64,000 nt of DNA, taken from Spongilla lacustris. Its lineage: Eukaryota; Porifera; Demospongiae; Spongillida; Spongillidae. The stretch is from positions 8,662,832 to 8,726,831 of the forward strand of contig OX442424.1 of the NCBI GenBank assembly GCA_949361645.1, in the 5' to 3' direction. A program made the position numbers and the translations under genes. Below, piece after piece: positions 23,801 through 34,030 of this stretch. Every line of letters starts with the position of its first letter. The first letter of the stretch is position 1. The notes below the pieces were generated by a model that searched no databases, had not been told where the DNA came from, and saw only the letters and a program-made list of their open reading frames with translations.

Positions 23801-26800
23801 AGGGGAGGGGAGGGGAGGGGAGGGGAGGGGAGGGGAGGGGAGGGGAGGGGAGGGGAGGGGAGGGGAGGGGAGGGGAGGGGAGGGGAGGGGAGGGGAGGGG
23901 AGGGGAGGGGAGGGGAGGGGAGGGGAGGGGAGGGGAGGGGAGGGGAGGGGAGGGGAGGGGAGGGGAGGGGAGGGGAGGGGAGGGGAGGGGAGGGGAGGGG
24001 AGGGGAGGGGAGGGGAGGGGAGGGGAGGGGAGGGGAGGGGAGGGGAGGGGAGGGGAGGGGAGGGGAGGGGAGGGGAGGGGAGGGGAGGGGAGGGGAGGGG
24101 AGGGGAGGGGAGGGGAGGGGAGGGGAGGGGAGGGGAGGGGAGGGGAGGGGAGGGGAGGGGAGGGGAGGGGAGGGGAGGGGAGGGGAGGGGAGGGAGAAGG
24201 AAGTATTAAGGTGAGGAAGACTTAAGACATTAAAGAACAAAATACAAAATACATGTACCTACTACCTTCTCCAAGGGACCATCTCCATCCCTCACCATAC
24301 CTACTACCTTCTCCAAGGGACCAACTCCATCCCTCACACACCATACCCACCTGCTGGGTACGCTTGGATAGTTCCTGCTGAAGACTCTCAAGGGCCTCCT
24401 CCGACTCCCTTTCCACCTGTCTGACCTTTGCCTCCGCCCCACTGACCTCTGCCCTGCAGGCAGCCAGCTGTGACCGCGCCCCCTCCAGCTCTGCCTTCGC
24501 ACTCTCTAGCTTATGGCTTAACTCTTCCTGAAGGCCCAGTTTGGACTTTGCCTGCCCCTCAAGGGTACTCAGCTGGCTAGTGGCTTGCTCAAGCTGCCTG
24601 CGAACACGGCCCAGCTCTATGGTCAGGCTTTGCCTCTCCTGCTGGCATACAACAAGGGACTGCTCCAGCCCCTCCTTCTTCCTCTGGACATCCACAAGGC
24701 TCTTCTGCAGGCTGCTTAGCTCCGCCCTACACTGCCGCAGCTCAGAGCTCACCTGCTGGCTCTCCCCTAGCCACCCTGTGTACTTGGCTAGCTCCCTGCC
24801 AGTCTGCTCCAGTTGCTGCATCAGGGACAGTCTTGTGCCCTCACTCTCCTCCAGGCTATCCTTCAGCTCCCTCTCCACAACCTGCCAGGTGGAGCGCTGC
24901 TCATCAAAGCTGGCTTTGACCTCCGATAGGTCACGCTCCAGCTGGGATACCATAGAGGACTTCTGAGCCAGCTGCTGACGTGTGTGAGCAAGGTCAGCAC
25001 TAAGTGATGCTATCTAGCCAGGGAAGGGGGGGGGGGGGGAGGAGGGAAGGGAAGGACAGAAGAAAAGAATAAACAGATAGGAGGATGGAAAGGTGGACAT
25101 GTAGGTGTGGTGTGGTGTAAGAGCAGGAAGGAAGAAGGGGTGTGGTGAAGTGAGAAAGATTTAAAGAAAACTGAAAAGGACATTTCTACACATGTAAGAT
25201 AATAACTCTACGTACCACCACATGACCATCACATGACCACCACATAACCATCACATGACCACTAAATCCCTTATTGGCTGACAGTTGCATACATATGTGC
25301 AGCCAGGAAACCAGCAAAAAATGGTTTTCCATTGTATACACTCAACACACCAATTAAAATAATTGCTATCTGCAGACACTCCAATCAGTACAATGACTAA
25401 GCAAGTTAGTAATTGGTCTGAGAATGCTTTCAGATATAACCTTCATTTATCATAGAGGTCTGGGGACCAGACCATATGCCCTTTCTACCTCCTTCCCTCC
25501 CACACTCACCTCTCCCTCCCTCCTCACACCCTCCTTGTCCTCCTTCCCTCCCACTCACCTCTCCTTCCTCACCCTCCCTGTTCTTCCCCCCCCCCACACT
25601 CACCTCTCCCTTCACTTGCTGCAGTGAGCCCCTGTGCTGTTGGTCAGCTTCTGTCACAGTGTTCATGTGTTGTACCAGCTTCTTCTGACAATCCTGCAAG
25701 GCCTCTTCCAGCCGCTGCACACGAGAGTTCTCCCCAGCTATCTGTGACTGCAACTGTCTCATAGCCTCCTCGTGTGCTGACCTCTCTTGGTCCAGCTGTG
25801 ACACCAGGGAGTCCACTCTCTCCCCAAGGCTATCCTTCTCAGCTTGGCTTACTGCAGGGAGAGAGCCAACAGATAAGTCACATGTAGCACACCACCCCAT
25901 CATCACATGAGCACACCACCCCATCATCATATGAGCACACCACACCATCATCACATGAGCACACCACACCATCATCACATGAGCACACCACCCCATCATC
26001 ACATGAGCACACCACCCCATCATCACATGAGCACACCACACCATCATCACATGAGCACACCACACCATCATCACATGAGCACACCACACCATCATCACAT
26101 GAGCACACCACACCCATCATCACATGAGCACACCCTATCATCACATGAGCACACCCCATCATCACATGAGCACACCCCATCATCACATGAGCACATCCCA
26201 TCATCACATGAGCACACCCCATCATCACATGAGCACACCCCATCATCACATGAGCACACCCCATCATCACATGAGCACACCCCATCATCACATGAGCACA
26301 CCCCTCATCATCACATGAGCACCCCCATCATCACATGAGCACCCCCCCCCCCCCCACTGTTCATCACCTTTCAGGTCTGCCCTCAATTGGCCTATCTCCT
26401 GGTCCACACCTGTCTTATCTCTCCTCAGCCGCTCCACCTCTCCCTCCAGCTGTGAGACCTTCTCTGCGTGGAGTGCCTTCAGACGTGAGGCCTCACTGGA
26501 GGCCCTCGCACTGATGTCTTCCCTGGCCATGGCAAGGCTTGCCTTCTCCTGGGTGAGGGAGGTCCGCAGCTTCATCACCTCCTCCACATGGGAGCGTGCT
26601 GAACGGCTCTTGTCAGCTAACTGCTGCTCCAGAACCACAACCTAAAGGGGTTAAAGTTAAAGGTGTAGAACAAAAGGTAACTAAGAATTTGAGCAACTCT
26701 GAGATCTGACCACACCTCCCAGACCTGACCACACCTCCCAGACCTGGCCACACCTTCCAGACCTGGCCACACCTCCCAGACCTGACCACACCTGACCCTT

Positions 26801-27926
26801 GGCATGCCTACAAAGCTTTTCTCTCACGTTTAGACAACATCATATGCCTCTTTGGCACAAACACATCCACCCCTCTCAACAACACACACTTTTCTCTATA
26901 GTAGCCAGATCTTGTACACCATGTACCATGTACCTTCCCCTGTAATTGCCCAGCCACACCACCTGTAGCTGCCCGGCCACACCCTCTGTAGCTGCCCGGC
27001 CACACCACCTGTAGCTGCCCGGCCACACCCTCTGTAGCTGCCTGGCCACACCCACATACCTCCCTCTGTAGCTGCCTGATTTTGGAATTTGCCTTCTCCA
27101 GTTCTTCTGTACTGACCTTCCCTTCACTGTGAAGGCCTGGTGGATAAAAGGAAGCATGCGATGTACTCCTATAGCCAGCAGGCCTGTGCAGGTGTGCAGA
27201 GGTCGGCTGTGTGGTAGCGTCCCTCAGGGACTGTGTGGACTTTACACTGTCCAGGCTTGTGTTGCTTGTAGAGAGGTGTTTGCTGGTGAGAAGGGTGCTG
27301 TTGGCTATAGGGGAGGTGTGCTGTGACAAGGAGGATAGGTTGGCTTCAGAGCTGAAGGTACGATTGGTTGTGAAGCCCTGCACAGAACTGGCCTGGGGAA
27401 GGGAGGTATGATATAGTTTGGGGACCAGGCTAGGTCCATACAGGGTGTTAGCCACCCAATCATGCTGCCCTTTGAATGAGGGTATTTGCCACCCAATCAT
27501 GCTGCCCTTTGAATGAGGGTGTTTGCCACCCAATCATGCTGCCCTTTGAATGAGGGTGTTTGCCACCCAATCATACTGCCCTTTGAATGAGGGTGTTTGC
27601 CACCCAATCATGCTGCCCTTTGAATAAGGGTGTCTCCAGCACTTATCGCTGTTTGTATCATCTTTGAGACAAAAAGTAAAAGATACCTTTTGTTGAGTTA
27701 TTATAAGTTAGTGTATCATAGACATTGTACATGAATCATGTTGGATATCAACAAACAAACCATGATTAGAAAGGTCTTATCATCATGGTAAGTTAATTAA
27801 CTAATATCAAGCCCTCTAAATTCAAGTGGAGGCATGGGCACAACCCTACCCTGTTTAAAGATGGAGCCTGTCTCTCGTCCACCTTCCTTTCAGCCTGTGA
27901 GCATGCGTCTCTCAACCTCCTGGGGT

Positions 27927-27982
<56 letters not shown>

Positions 27983-28629
27983 CAGCCCAATAAAACAAGA
28001 CAACCATCACATATACATGTATACGCACACAATCACCACATGCACATCTACACACCACACACACAACCTTCACCACACCCCACACATACCACCACAACAC
28101 ACCCCACCACACATACACACACAGCCACCATCACACACCACACATACCTGCATTCCTCTTGCACATCACACAGCTGTCCATTGAGGGTACCTTGCTTTTC
28201 TTCCCACTCCCTGGTCTGCTTCTGCTGGTGAGATGCCATCTGGTCCAGCTTGTACTGGATCTCTGTACTCTAGTGTGTTGGAGGAGGACAGTGTCCAATC
28301 CCCCCACCTCCAACCCTCACCTCCCCCACACATACCCTGCTTATTCCCTTCTGCAGAGTTTTCATCTGGGCCTCCAGCAAGGAGAGGCGATCGGGCTGCT
28401 TGCTCAGGGCAGCTGGTCTGTCACCGGGCTGCTCTGATGAATGCCCACCACCCATCTAAAGGCAAAGGTGTGAATTATGTACGTTGTGTGTGTACTAAAT
28501 ATATTCATGTATGTGTTTCATGTGCGTGTGTGCATGCACATGTCCTATACCCTGCTTGAAGCCTGGGTGAGGAGGAGGAGTGGTAATTTAAAAGAACCTT
28601 TCCTTTCACTCCTTACTAAGCCTACCATG
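20827..28629 (-). CDS. Long coiled-coil protein, family not identified
   Basis: A series of minus-strand exons encodes heptad-rich coiled coil. In order they include [11 protein letters not shown] and [14 protein letters not shown] (about 28454-28340), [18 protein letters not shown], a Ser/Thr-rich non-coil part ending [16 protein letters not shown] (about 27390-27070), [52 protein letters not shown] (about 25015-24360), [31 protein letters not shown] and [18 protein letters not shown] last exon (about 21048-20827) behind the acceptor TGTCCCCCCAG has SGSGGPL repeats and ends SNSTSR. No motor, GRIP or membrane segment is seen. The style resembles centrosomal or rootletin-type proteins, but I cannot name it. 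The ATG at 28629-28627 is followed directly by GTAGGC, so it may be a start-codon-only exon. Introns carry very large satellites and a tRNA. Confidence 0.75.
21825..22565. repeat. Minisatellite in a coiled-coil gene intron
   Basis: About 24 units based on CATGGTGCTATGCACACACC plus CATGTACACCTACTT occur in two length classes, with and without the TACTT part. The phase is open in all three + frames, giving long spurious frames. Confidence 0.92.
22974..23030 (-). pseudogene. 5'-truncated tRNA-Asp copy
   Basis: This is an exact copy of the 3' 56 nt of the adjacent tRNA-Asp (from the D-loop to the 3' end), lacking the 5' acceptor strand. It is followed on the minus strand by a T run (TTTTTT near 22972-22967) that would serve as a Pol III terminator. 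Confidence 0.85.
23031..23102 (-). tRNA. trnD-GUC: tRNA-Asp (GTC)
   Basis: The 72-nt minus-strand sequence begins TCCTCGGTAGTATAGTGG (box A region) and has anticodon loop CCTGTCAC with anticodon GTC. Box B is GGGTTCAATTCC. The acceptor arms TCCTCGG and CCGGGGA pair with one G-U. There is no intron. It sits on the coding strand of the coiled-coil gene, inside an intron. No T run follows it directly: the truncated second copy comes first. Confidence 0.95.
23597..24193. repeat. Perfect (AGGGG)n pentanucleotide satellite, about 120 units
   Basis: About 597 bp of uninterrupted AGGGG on the + strand (CCCCT on the coding strand of the host gene), with no base change visible. It lies in an intron of the coiled-coil gene. 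Spurious GRGGE and LPSPP frames arise from it. Confidence 0.97.
25205..25260. repeat. Short ACCACATGACCATCAC tandem repeat
   Basis: Four to five imperfect units of about 11-12 bp in a coiled-coil gene intron. Confidence 0.6.
25885..26340. repeat. 21-24-bp minisatellite next to a splice donor
   Basis: About 20 units of CACATGAGCACACCCCATCAT. The array begins close to the donor of the exon ending LRADLK on the minus strand (donor GTGATGAACAG), with a G/C run between. Two unit lengths are grouped in blocks. Confidence 0.88.
26690..26795. repeat. CTGACCACACCTCCCAGAC tandem repeat
   Basis: About five units of 19 bp in a coiled-coil gene intron. Confidence 0.8.
26945..27085. repeat. Minisatellite containing a copied exon end
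   Basis: About five units of GTAGCTGCCCGGCCACACC type. On the minus strand they read GGCAGCTACAGAGGGTGTGG, which copies the end of the neighbouring exon (CAGGCAGCTACAGAGGGAG, coding RQLQRE). Confidence 0.85.
27420..27635. repeat. 38-bp minisatellite in a coiled-coil gene intron
   Basis: About five units of GCCACCCAATCATGCTGCCC plus TTTGAATGAGGGTGTTT. Confidence 0.88.
27928..27981. repeat. (CA)n microsatellite
   Basis: Perfect (CA)n of about 54 bp in a coiled-coil gene intron. Confidence 0.95.
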
Positions 28630-29008
28630 GTGTCGGCGGGAGCCTCAGTTCCAGGTATACCGCCAGAGCCTAGCCCCACGCGCTCCTTCCATACATAGAT
28701 GCACAAGTCAATTGCCGGGTCTTCGGCTGCACGATCATCAGCTTACCACGGGTCGCTCGGGGTGGGCTTGTCTGCTAAATGTTACTTTAGGTGACCTATA
28801 ACAGGTCACATTATCGGCAGTATGCTTGCTAGGAGGTGCCTTACCTGTCTGGCACCCCTCTCTTCGACGCTTCACTGAACATTGCATTCATATGTTTTAG
28901 GGTCCCCTCAACATTTGTTATGCGTCGTTAAGGGTTAAAATTGAAAATCATTTGCACAAGCGGTAGGCGTGGCTGCTTATTACCAAGAACCAACGTCGTG
29001 GTAACACT
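28630..29008. other. Divergent promoter interval of the coiled-coil gene and the SHIPPO gene
   Basis: 379 bp with no coding exon. It separates the first exons of two divergent genes. Confidence 0.5.
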
Positions 29009-30081
29009 ATGGCGACTTATCCCAAGGACCCTGCGAGGTCATTGAGCGCAAATGGGAGGCCGATGAAAAAGCCCCGCAAGATAATCCCGCCGCCACAAAG
29101 GTGGGGCTTCAGTTGCAATGCCTCGAATATAAACTTACAGAGCATGCTACGCACTCTCCAGCCCATCTGTCATCGCAGATAACTACACATTTGATAAATC
29201 CCGCGCAATTTCCTGGAAGCACCTAAGTAAGTAATAACAGGATGCATGAGAGCATGTCCACAAAAGCCGATTAGGTTACAAGTGTACACATGTGAAATGT
29301 GGTGACAGGAAATGCTGGTATTCACACTTCGCAGGCCCTAGGCAACGGCTTGAATCCCGTCCACCTGTGACGGCTGATCTGGAAGTCCCCACACCTTGTG
29401 CTTATGTTGCCCAGTTGCCCATGAGTAGCACTATATCCTGGAACCACATGGGACCAAGGCAGCCCAAATATCCCAGAGGTACATGGTAACCTTGTGTGTT
29501 TTTATTTATATAAATTATTCCCAGGTTTCCCTGATCAGATCTTCTACCATATTCCAACACACAACCGTGGACTTTCAATGTCAATGTTAGAGGCAAAGTG
29601 CGCTATCAAAAAAGTATATATACTAGTTTGTCAAGCCCACGTTCCTCCTCCCCCTCCACACACCACACACACAGACCCCAACTGTGTGTTCTTACACTGC
29701 CCCTAATGTATTAGGTAAGCACTGTCCTGCCAAAAGAGATGCTCCAGCTTTCACCATGGCAACCAAAGGACATTGTCACCAAGGGCAAACAGGTAGGGCA
29801 GAGTCCATTGGGTCCACATCTCAGAGGTCATGGCCATGCATGTGATAGGAACAGAGTTCCCAGGTCCTAATAGGTACCACCTTGAAAGTGCTACTCACAT
29901 TGCCACAAGACACTTCCCGTCATTCAGCATTGGACTCAGAAGAGATAAACAGCATTCTGGTAAGAAGCATTGCGTTGAGCGCAATAAGCCATCTTGCACA
30001 CAACAGCAAACAGCCCTGGCCCAGCTCACTATCATCCAAACTACATCATTTTACGTCCTCACAACCCTGCCTACACAATGA
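29009..30081 (+). CDS. SHIPPO-repeat (STPG/ODF3-like) ciliary microtubule-associated protein
   Basis: Several small exons join by short introns. The first (MATYPKDPARSLSANGRPMK-KP, 29009-about 29099) joins across a 40-nt intron to a frame reading ALSSPSVIADNYTFDKSRAI. Later exons give RPPVTADLEVPTPCAYV, PDQIFYHIPTHNRGLSM, VLPKEMLQLSPWQPKD and EFPGPNRYHLESATHIATRH-FPSFSIG. The PGPxxYxx...PSFSIG pattern, together with repeated Pro-Gly and aromatic spacing, is that of SHIPPO/STPG repeats. These are found in proteins lining ciliary and sperm doublet microtubules. The final exon probably runs on to the stop at 30079-30081. The first exon is too short to be seen as a long frame. Exact subfamily (STPG, CIMAP) is unresolved. 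The gene is convergent with CDK1. Confidence 0.62.
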
Positions 30082-30205
30082 GAAGCAGGACTACATGAAA
30101 ATATAAACATGTGCACTACCACCATGTGAATGTATTGACCACAACAACATAGAATATGGGGCAACATGAAGTTAGGGGACAGAAAAAACATGTCTGACTG
30201 CAAAC

Positions 30206-31362
30206 TCAACGGTTATTTGCAGGGAGAGATGACTTGTCAAGGTCATCAAAATAGGAATGCTGCAGAGCTCCACGTGCAGACAGACGTTTGCCTGGATTAT
30301 ATATCAGCATTTCCTATTGTGGCAAACAAATGGGATTAACGTATTAAAAAGTTACACAACTTGGCTTGCCTTCAACAGACCACAGCCAAGATCCCCAATT
30401 TTGGGGCACAATTCGTTGTCAGGCTTAGCAGTCCATTTGGGAAAGGTTGGCTTGAAGTCAGGTAATTGAGTAACCCCAGGCCACACAGTCTCGTTGGGTG
30501 TTCCCAGAGTCCTGTATAGCCAGTGTAAGAGTTGCCATGATTCTTTGTACTGTACCTACCTGAATATCCTGAACAGTTGGTCAATTTCTGAGTCTCCGTG
30601 AAAAAGGGGCCTTTTAGTAACCATCTCTGCAAAGATGCAGGCTGCACTCCACACATCAACTGGACAAGAGTATCGTTGTGAGCCCAGAAGCACTTCAGGA
30701 GCTCTATACCACAATGTAACCACCTGAATACAAAGAGCAACTGAGTGACCACACATACTAATAATTATACGCACTGACTTCATGAGTGTAGGCTCTAACT
30801 GGAATACCAAAGGCTCTGCCTAGTCCAAAATCTGCCAGTTTGATCACTCCCTTCTTGTCAATTAGGAGGTTCTGGGGCTTCAAATCGCGGTGAAGAATTC
30901 GGCGACAATGACAGAATACTGTTCCTTGAAGTATTTGGTACGTGTAGCTCTAGAGAATGTTACGTGTTTTTAAAAAGCCTGCACAGCAAATCCCTAACCT
31001 TAATCAGCATTGGATCCATATCGCCTGGTATAGTGTCAAGGTACTTCTTGAGGTCCATTTGCATGAATTCAAATACTAGGTATAGCTTGCTATCTTGATG
31101 TAGAATGCCTTCTAACCTAAAATTGTGCTGAAGTCGTGACGTTATTAAAAGGCTATACTTACAGAACAATGTTCGGGTGTTCCAGCTCCTTGAGTAGTGA
31201 TATCTCTCTCACGGCCGTACTGGGTACCCCTTCTTCTTCAGACTCGAGTCGAATTTTTTTAAGTGCTACATATTTCCCTGTCTTCACATGCCGCGCCTTG
31301 TAAACAACCCCGTAGGTGCCTTCACCTAGTTTCTCTTCACGAATGTAGTCGTTGATGGACAT
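30206..31362 (-). CDS. CDK1: Cyclin-dependent kinase 1
   Basis: CDK1 drives entry into mitosis with cyclins A and B. Conserved parts are [28 protein letters not shown] (catalytic Lys), [84 protein letters not shown] (T-loop Thr), [15 protein letters not shown] and the last exon [18 protein letters not shown]. The cyclin-binding helix is PSTAVRE rather than PSTAIRE, and DFG is followed by LGR rather than LAR. The MDLKKYLD and [14 protein letters not shown] segments are CDK1-like rather than CDK2-like. The start at 31362 lies 47 bp from a GCGCATGCGC palindrome. The last codon precedes the stop at 30208-30206. Confidence 0.94.
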
Positions 31363-31408
31363 TTGTGTCTATTAGTCGGCCGCGAACCCTCCCAATTTCA
31401 AATATTCA

Positions 31409-31418
31409 GCGCATGCGC
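31409..31418. promoter_or_regulatory. GCGCATGCGC palindrome upstream of CDK1
   Basis: This NRF1-type core lies 47 bp upstream of the CDK1 start codon. The same 10-mer occurs near five other genes in this window. Confidence 0.55.
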
Positions 31419-31524
31419 ATGACTATAAATATAATATCAATAGATAGGCACTAACAAGAATTACACACATCACAGAAATACAAAAACAATGCACAATGCA
31501 CCGGCACATGAATTCGGCACAGTC

Positions 31525-33033
31525 TCAGTTAGTTGGAATGAAGAACAGTGGGATGATAAGGACAAGAGACAGCACCAAGCACACTATACAGATAATCTGG
31601 CACTTATCTGTAAAGTAAATCAATATTAAATGCATATGAAGTATGGAGAATCAGGAATCTCACCTGAACTCTTTGCAATTGCTTTGTTCACTCGTTTAGT
31701 TAGTGTCTGTAGTCTAGACTCTGTTTGCTCCATCTCACGATCAAATTCTTCCAGAATACTACAGACAGAAAATTGGTAATATATTAAATACATTTGGTTT
31801 ATCCTGTTACAGTAACCCCCTCCCACCCGTCTTCTTCTATTCCCACTTACACAGCCTGCTCATCCAGCTCGTCTCCAATGGCATCACCAATCTGTTTCAG
31901 TGTCTGAACGTGTGCCCCTACTTCATCTATGTGTTGGTCCTGTTGTGTCAGCATTGCCTACAGGTATGCGATCTTGCATATCACACCCTACTCATACTTT
32001 TCATTTTAAACATGCCTGTTGCTGTTGTCTCTGTTGATCAATAAAGTCCTGGTTGGATCTTACAAGTTCTTCTTCCAACTTGGCATACTTGCCACGAGGT
32101 TTCTTCTCTTCAGGGCTCACCGAAGCCTATTATCATGCAGACTATTACATCTATGCACAAACGCACACAGCACACTCATGTTTCTAATACACACAACCAA
32201 CAAAACATGCCACATACCATATGCCCCCCCCCCCACACACACCACACATATGCATCACACACTACACACACATCTCACTTTCTTTCTCAACTGCTCCAGT
32301 TTTCTATTGGAACTGTCGCTGTCAATATGATCCCTGATCCTCTGGGAACAGAAATCATAATTGTGAACCTCCCAGACATGCCACAGAGTCAGCACACCCC
32401 ACCCACATCACTGTTCACAGCTCAGTACCTTCACTGTGGCCTGTATGTCACGAATGAACTGTTTGCGTGACTCTAGTTCACTAGGGTCTAGCCGAAACTT
32501 GCGAGGGTTGCTTTCAGCAATACCTTGACATAATTAAGGCAACTAACATGTATAACAGACACACATACATGTATAACACAGGGATACAGACACACATACA
32601 TGTATAACACAGGGATACAGACACACATACATGTATAACACAGGGATACAGACACACATACATGTATAACACAGGGATACAGACACACATACATGTATAA
32701 CACAGGGATACAGACACACATACATGTATAACACAGGGATACAGACACACATACATGTATAACACAGGGATACAGACACACATACATGTATAACACAGGG
32801 ATACAGACACACATACATGTATAACACAGGGATACAGACACACATACATGTATAACACAGGGATACAGACACACATACATGTATAACACAACATACATAC
32901 AAAACATACAGACATGCATGCACAACACAGGCACAGACACACACATGTACATATCCACATGTACACAAGCATAACACACACAGACCGTAGACACATCCAC
33001 ATGTACACACACAACACAGATATAACATACATG

Positions 33034-33080
<47 letters not shown>

Positions 33081-33177
33081 ACATCGTCTGGACACTAATT
33101 ATATCAGAGGTTAATCTCAAACATAACAACGTACCACGCTACAGCTCACAGAACGCATAACCGTACGTGCGCGCGCA

Positions 33178-33241
<64 letters not shown>

Positions 33242-33514
33242 GTACTCGACACACTGGGATTGTGGGAAGCACACATACACACATTCACGCTATACAATGA
33301 GGATACTAATTGTCTGTTGTAGATCTTCCAGGTCCCATTCGATACTTTTAAAACAGTTCCTCAGGTCTGTCGCTACACTCTGTAATTTGGCCAGATCTTC
33401 GCCCTCGATGAGTGTTGACCATTGTGAATACAGGTTTTGGGCGTTAGCAATAGACTGTTTGACCTCGCTACACACGAGAAGGAACTCGCGCTCACATTCG
33501 CTAACAGTCCTCAT
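31525..33514 (-). CDS. STX6: Syntaxin-6 family Qc-SNARE
   Basis: Syntaxin-6 acts in trans-Golgi and endosome membrane fusion. The N-terminal helical bundle reads EFLLVCSEVKQSIANAQNLY, WSTLIEGED and FKSIEWDLEDLQQTI, then PRKFRLDPSELESRKQFIRD. A Qc SNARE motif follows as LTQQDQHIDEVGAHVQTLKQ, IGDELDEQAVILEEFDREM and LQTLTKRVNKA. A C-terminal anchor IICIVCLVLSLVLIILLFF ends with IPTN. Order and length are normal for the family. The start is at 33514 and the stop at 31527-31525. One intron holds a 31-bp minisatellite and two (CA)n tracts. Confidence 0.95.
32550..32885. repeat. 31-bp minisatellite in a STX6 intron
   Basis: About ten nearly perfect units of GGGATACAGACACACATACA plus TGTATAACACA. 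It gives spurious long frames on the minus strand (YMYVCLYPCVIHVC type). Confidence 0.95.
33030..33240. repeat. Two (CA)n tracts flanking a 20-bp alternating purine-pyrimidine palindrome
   Basis: (AC)n lies at about 33034-33077 and again at 33181-33240. The second is preceded directly by the perfect palindrome GTACGTGCGCGCGCACGTAC (33163-33182). All lie in a STX6 intron. Confidence 0.92.
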
Positions 33515-34030
33515 AGTAACTTACTCTCTAACAACGAAGAATGGGTCCTCCAGTGACATCGCGGTGCGCACTGCTCTAACTGCTATATTATACAGAACAC
33601 TAACTGAAATACACTGTCTCAGTGAGGTGACGACATAAATGATTAAAACCACACCCATAGCGTAACGTTACTATATAAAACACTGCGCATGCGCGATAAA
33701 ATAAATTTATGCTAACCCACATGAAGTGTTCATATGGACAGAGGTATCAGAGATTCGCTGACTGTCAGTTCGATGGAGGGAGGGAGGTGTATCGCATTAA
33801 ATAATGGTCAGCTTTCGTATTATTTTTTGGTTAGATATGTGCATCAGATCTTCATTTTCGCTATACAATGGGCGTGGGTATAATGAAGGTACCGAAGGCA
33901 TGAACATCGTATGTGCTTAAATATATTAACTCTTAAAGCTGGACCCCATGGATAGCTCTGCGGGGTAAATCCGTATTTTGCTGTGCACGAACGTAAAATT
34001 AACTGTTACCGGGGTAACCCGCGCGGAGCT
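33515..34030. promoter_or_regulatory. Divergent promoter interval of STX6 and WDR47
   Basis: 515 bp separate the two start codons. It holds a TGCGCATGCGCG palindrome at 33684-33695. I see no gene in it. Confidence 0.5.

Noticed and set aside
23548..24240. Long GRGGE and LPSPP frames
   Set aside because: They are translations of the pure AGGGG array, open in every frame.
25430..26338. Frames reading WCAHVMM or STPHHHM repeats
   Set aside because: They come from the 21-24-bp intronic minisatellite. Only the coiled-coil exon part ([14 protein letters not shown]) is real.
32550..32885. 31-bp repeats and the long minus-strand frames over them, resembling CRISPR repeats or a Cys-rich protein
   Set aside because: There are no spacers. 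The frames are open in all phases only because the repeat lacks stops, and the array lies between STX6 exons.
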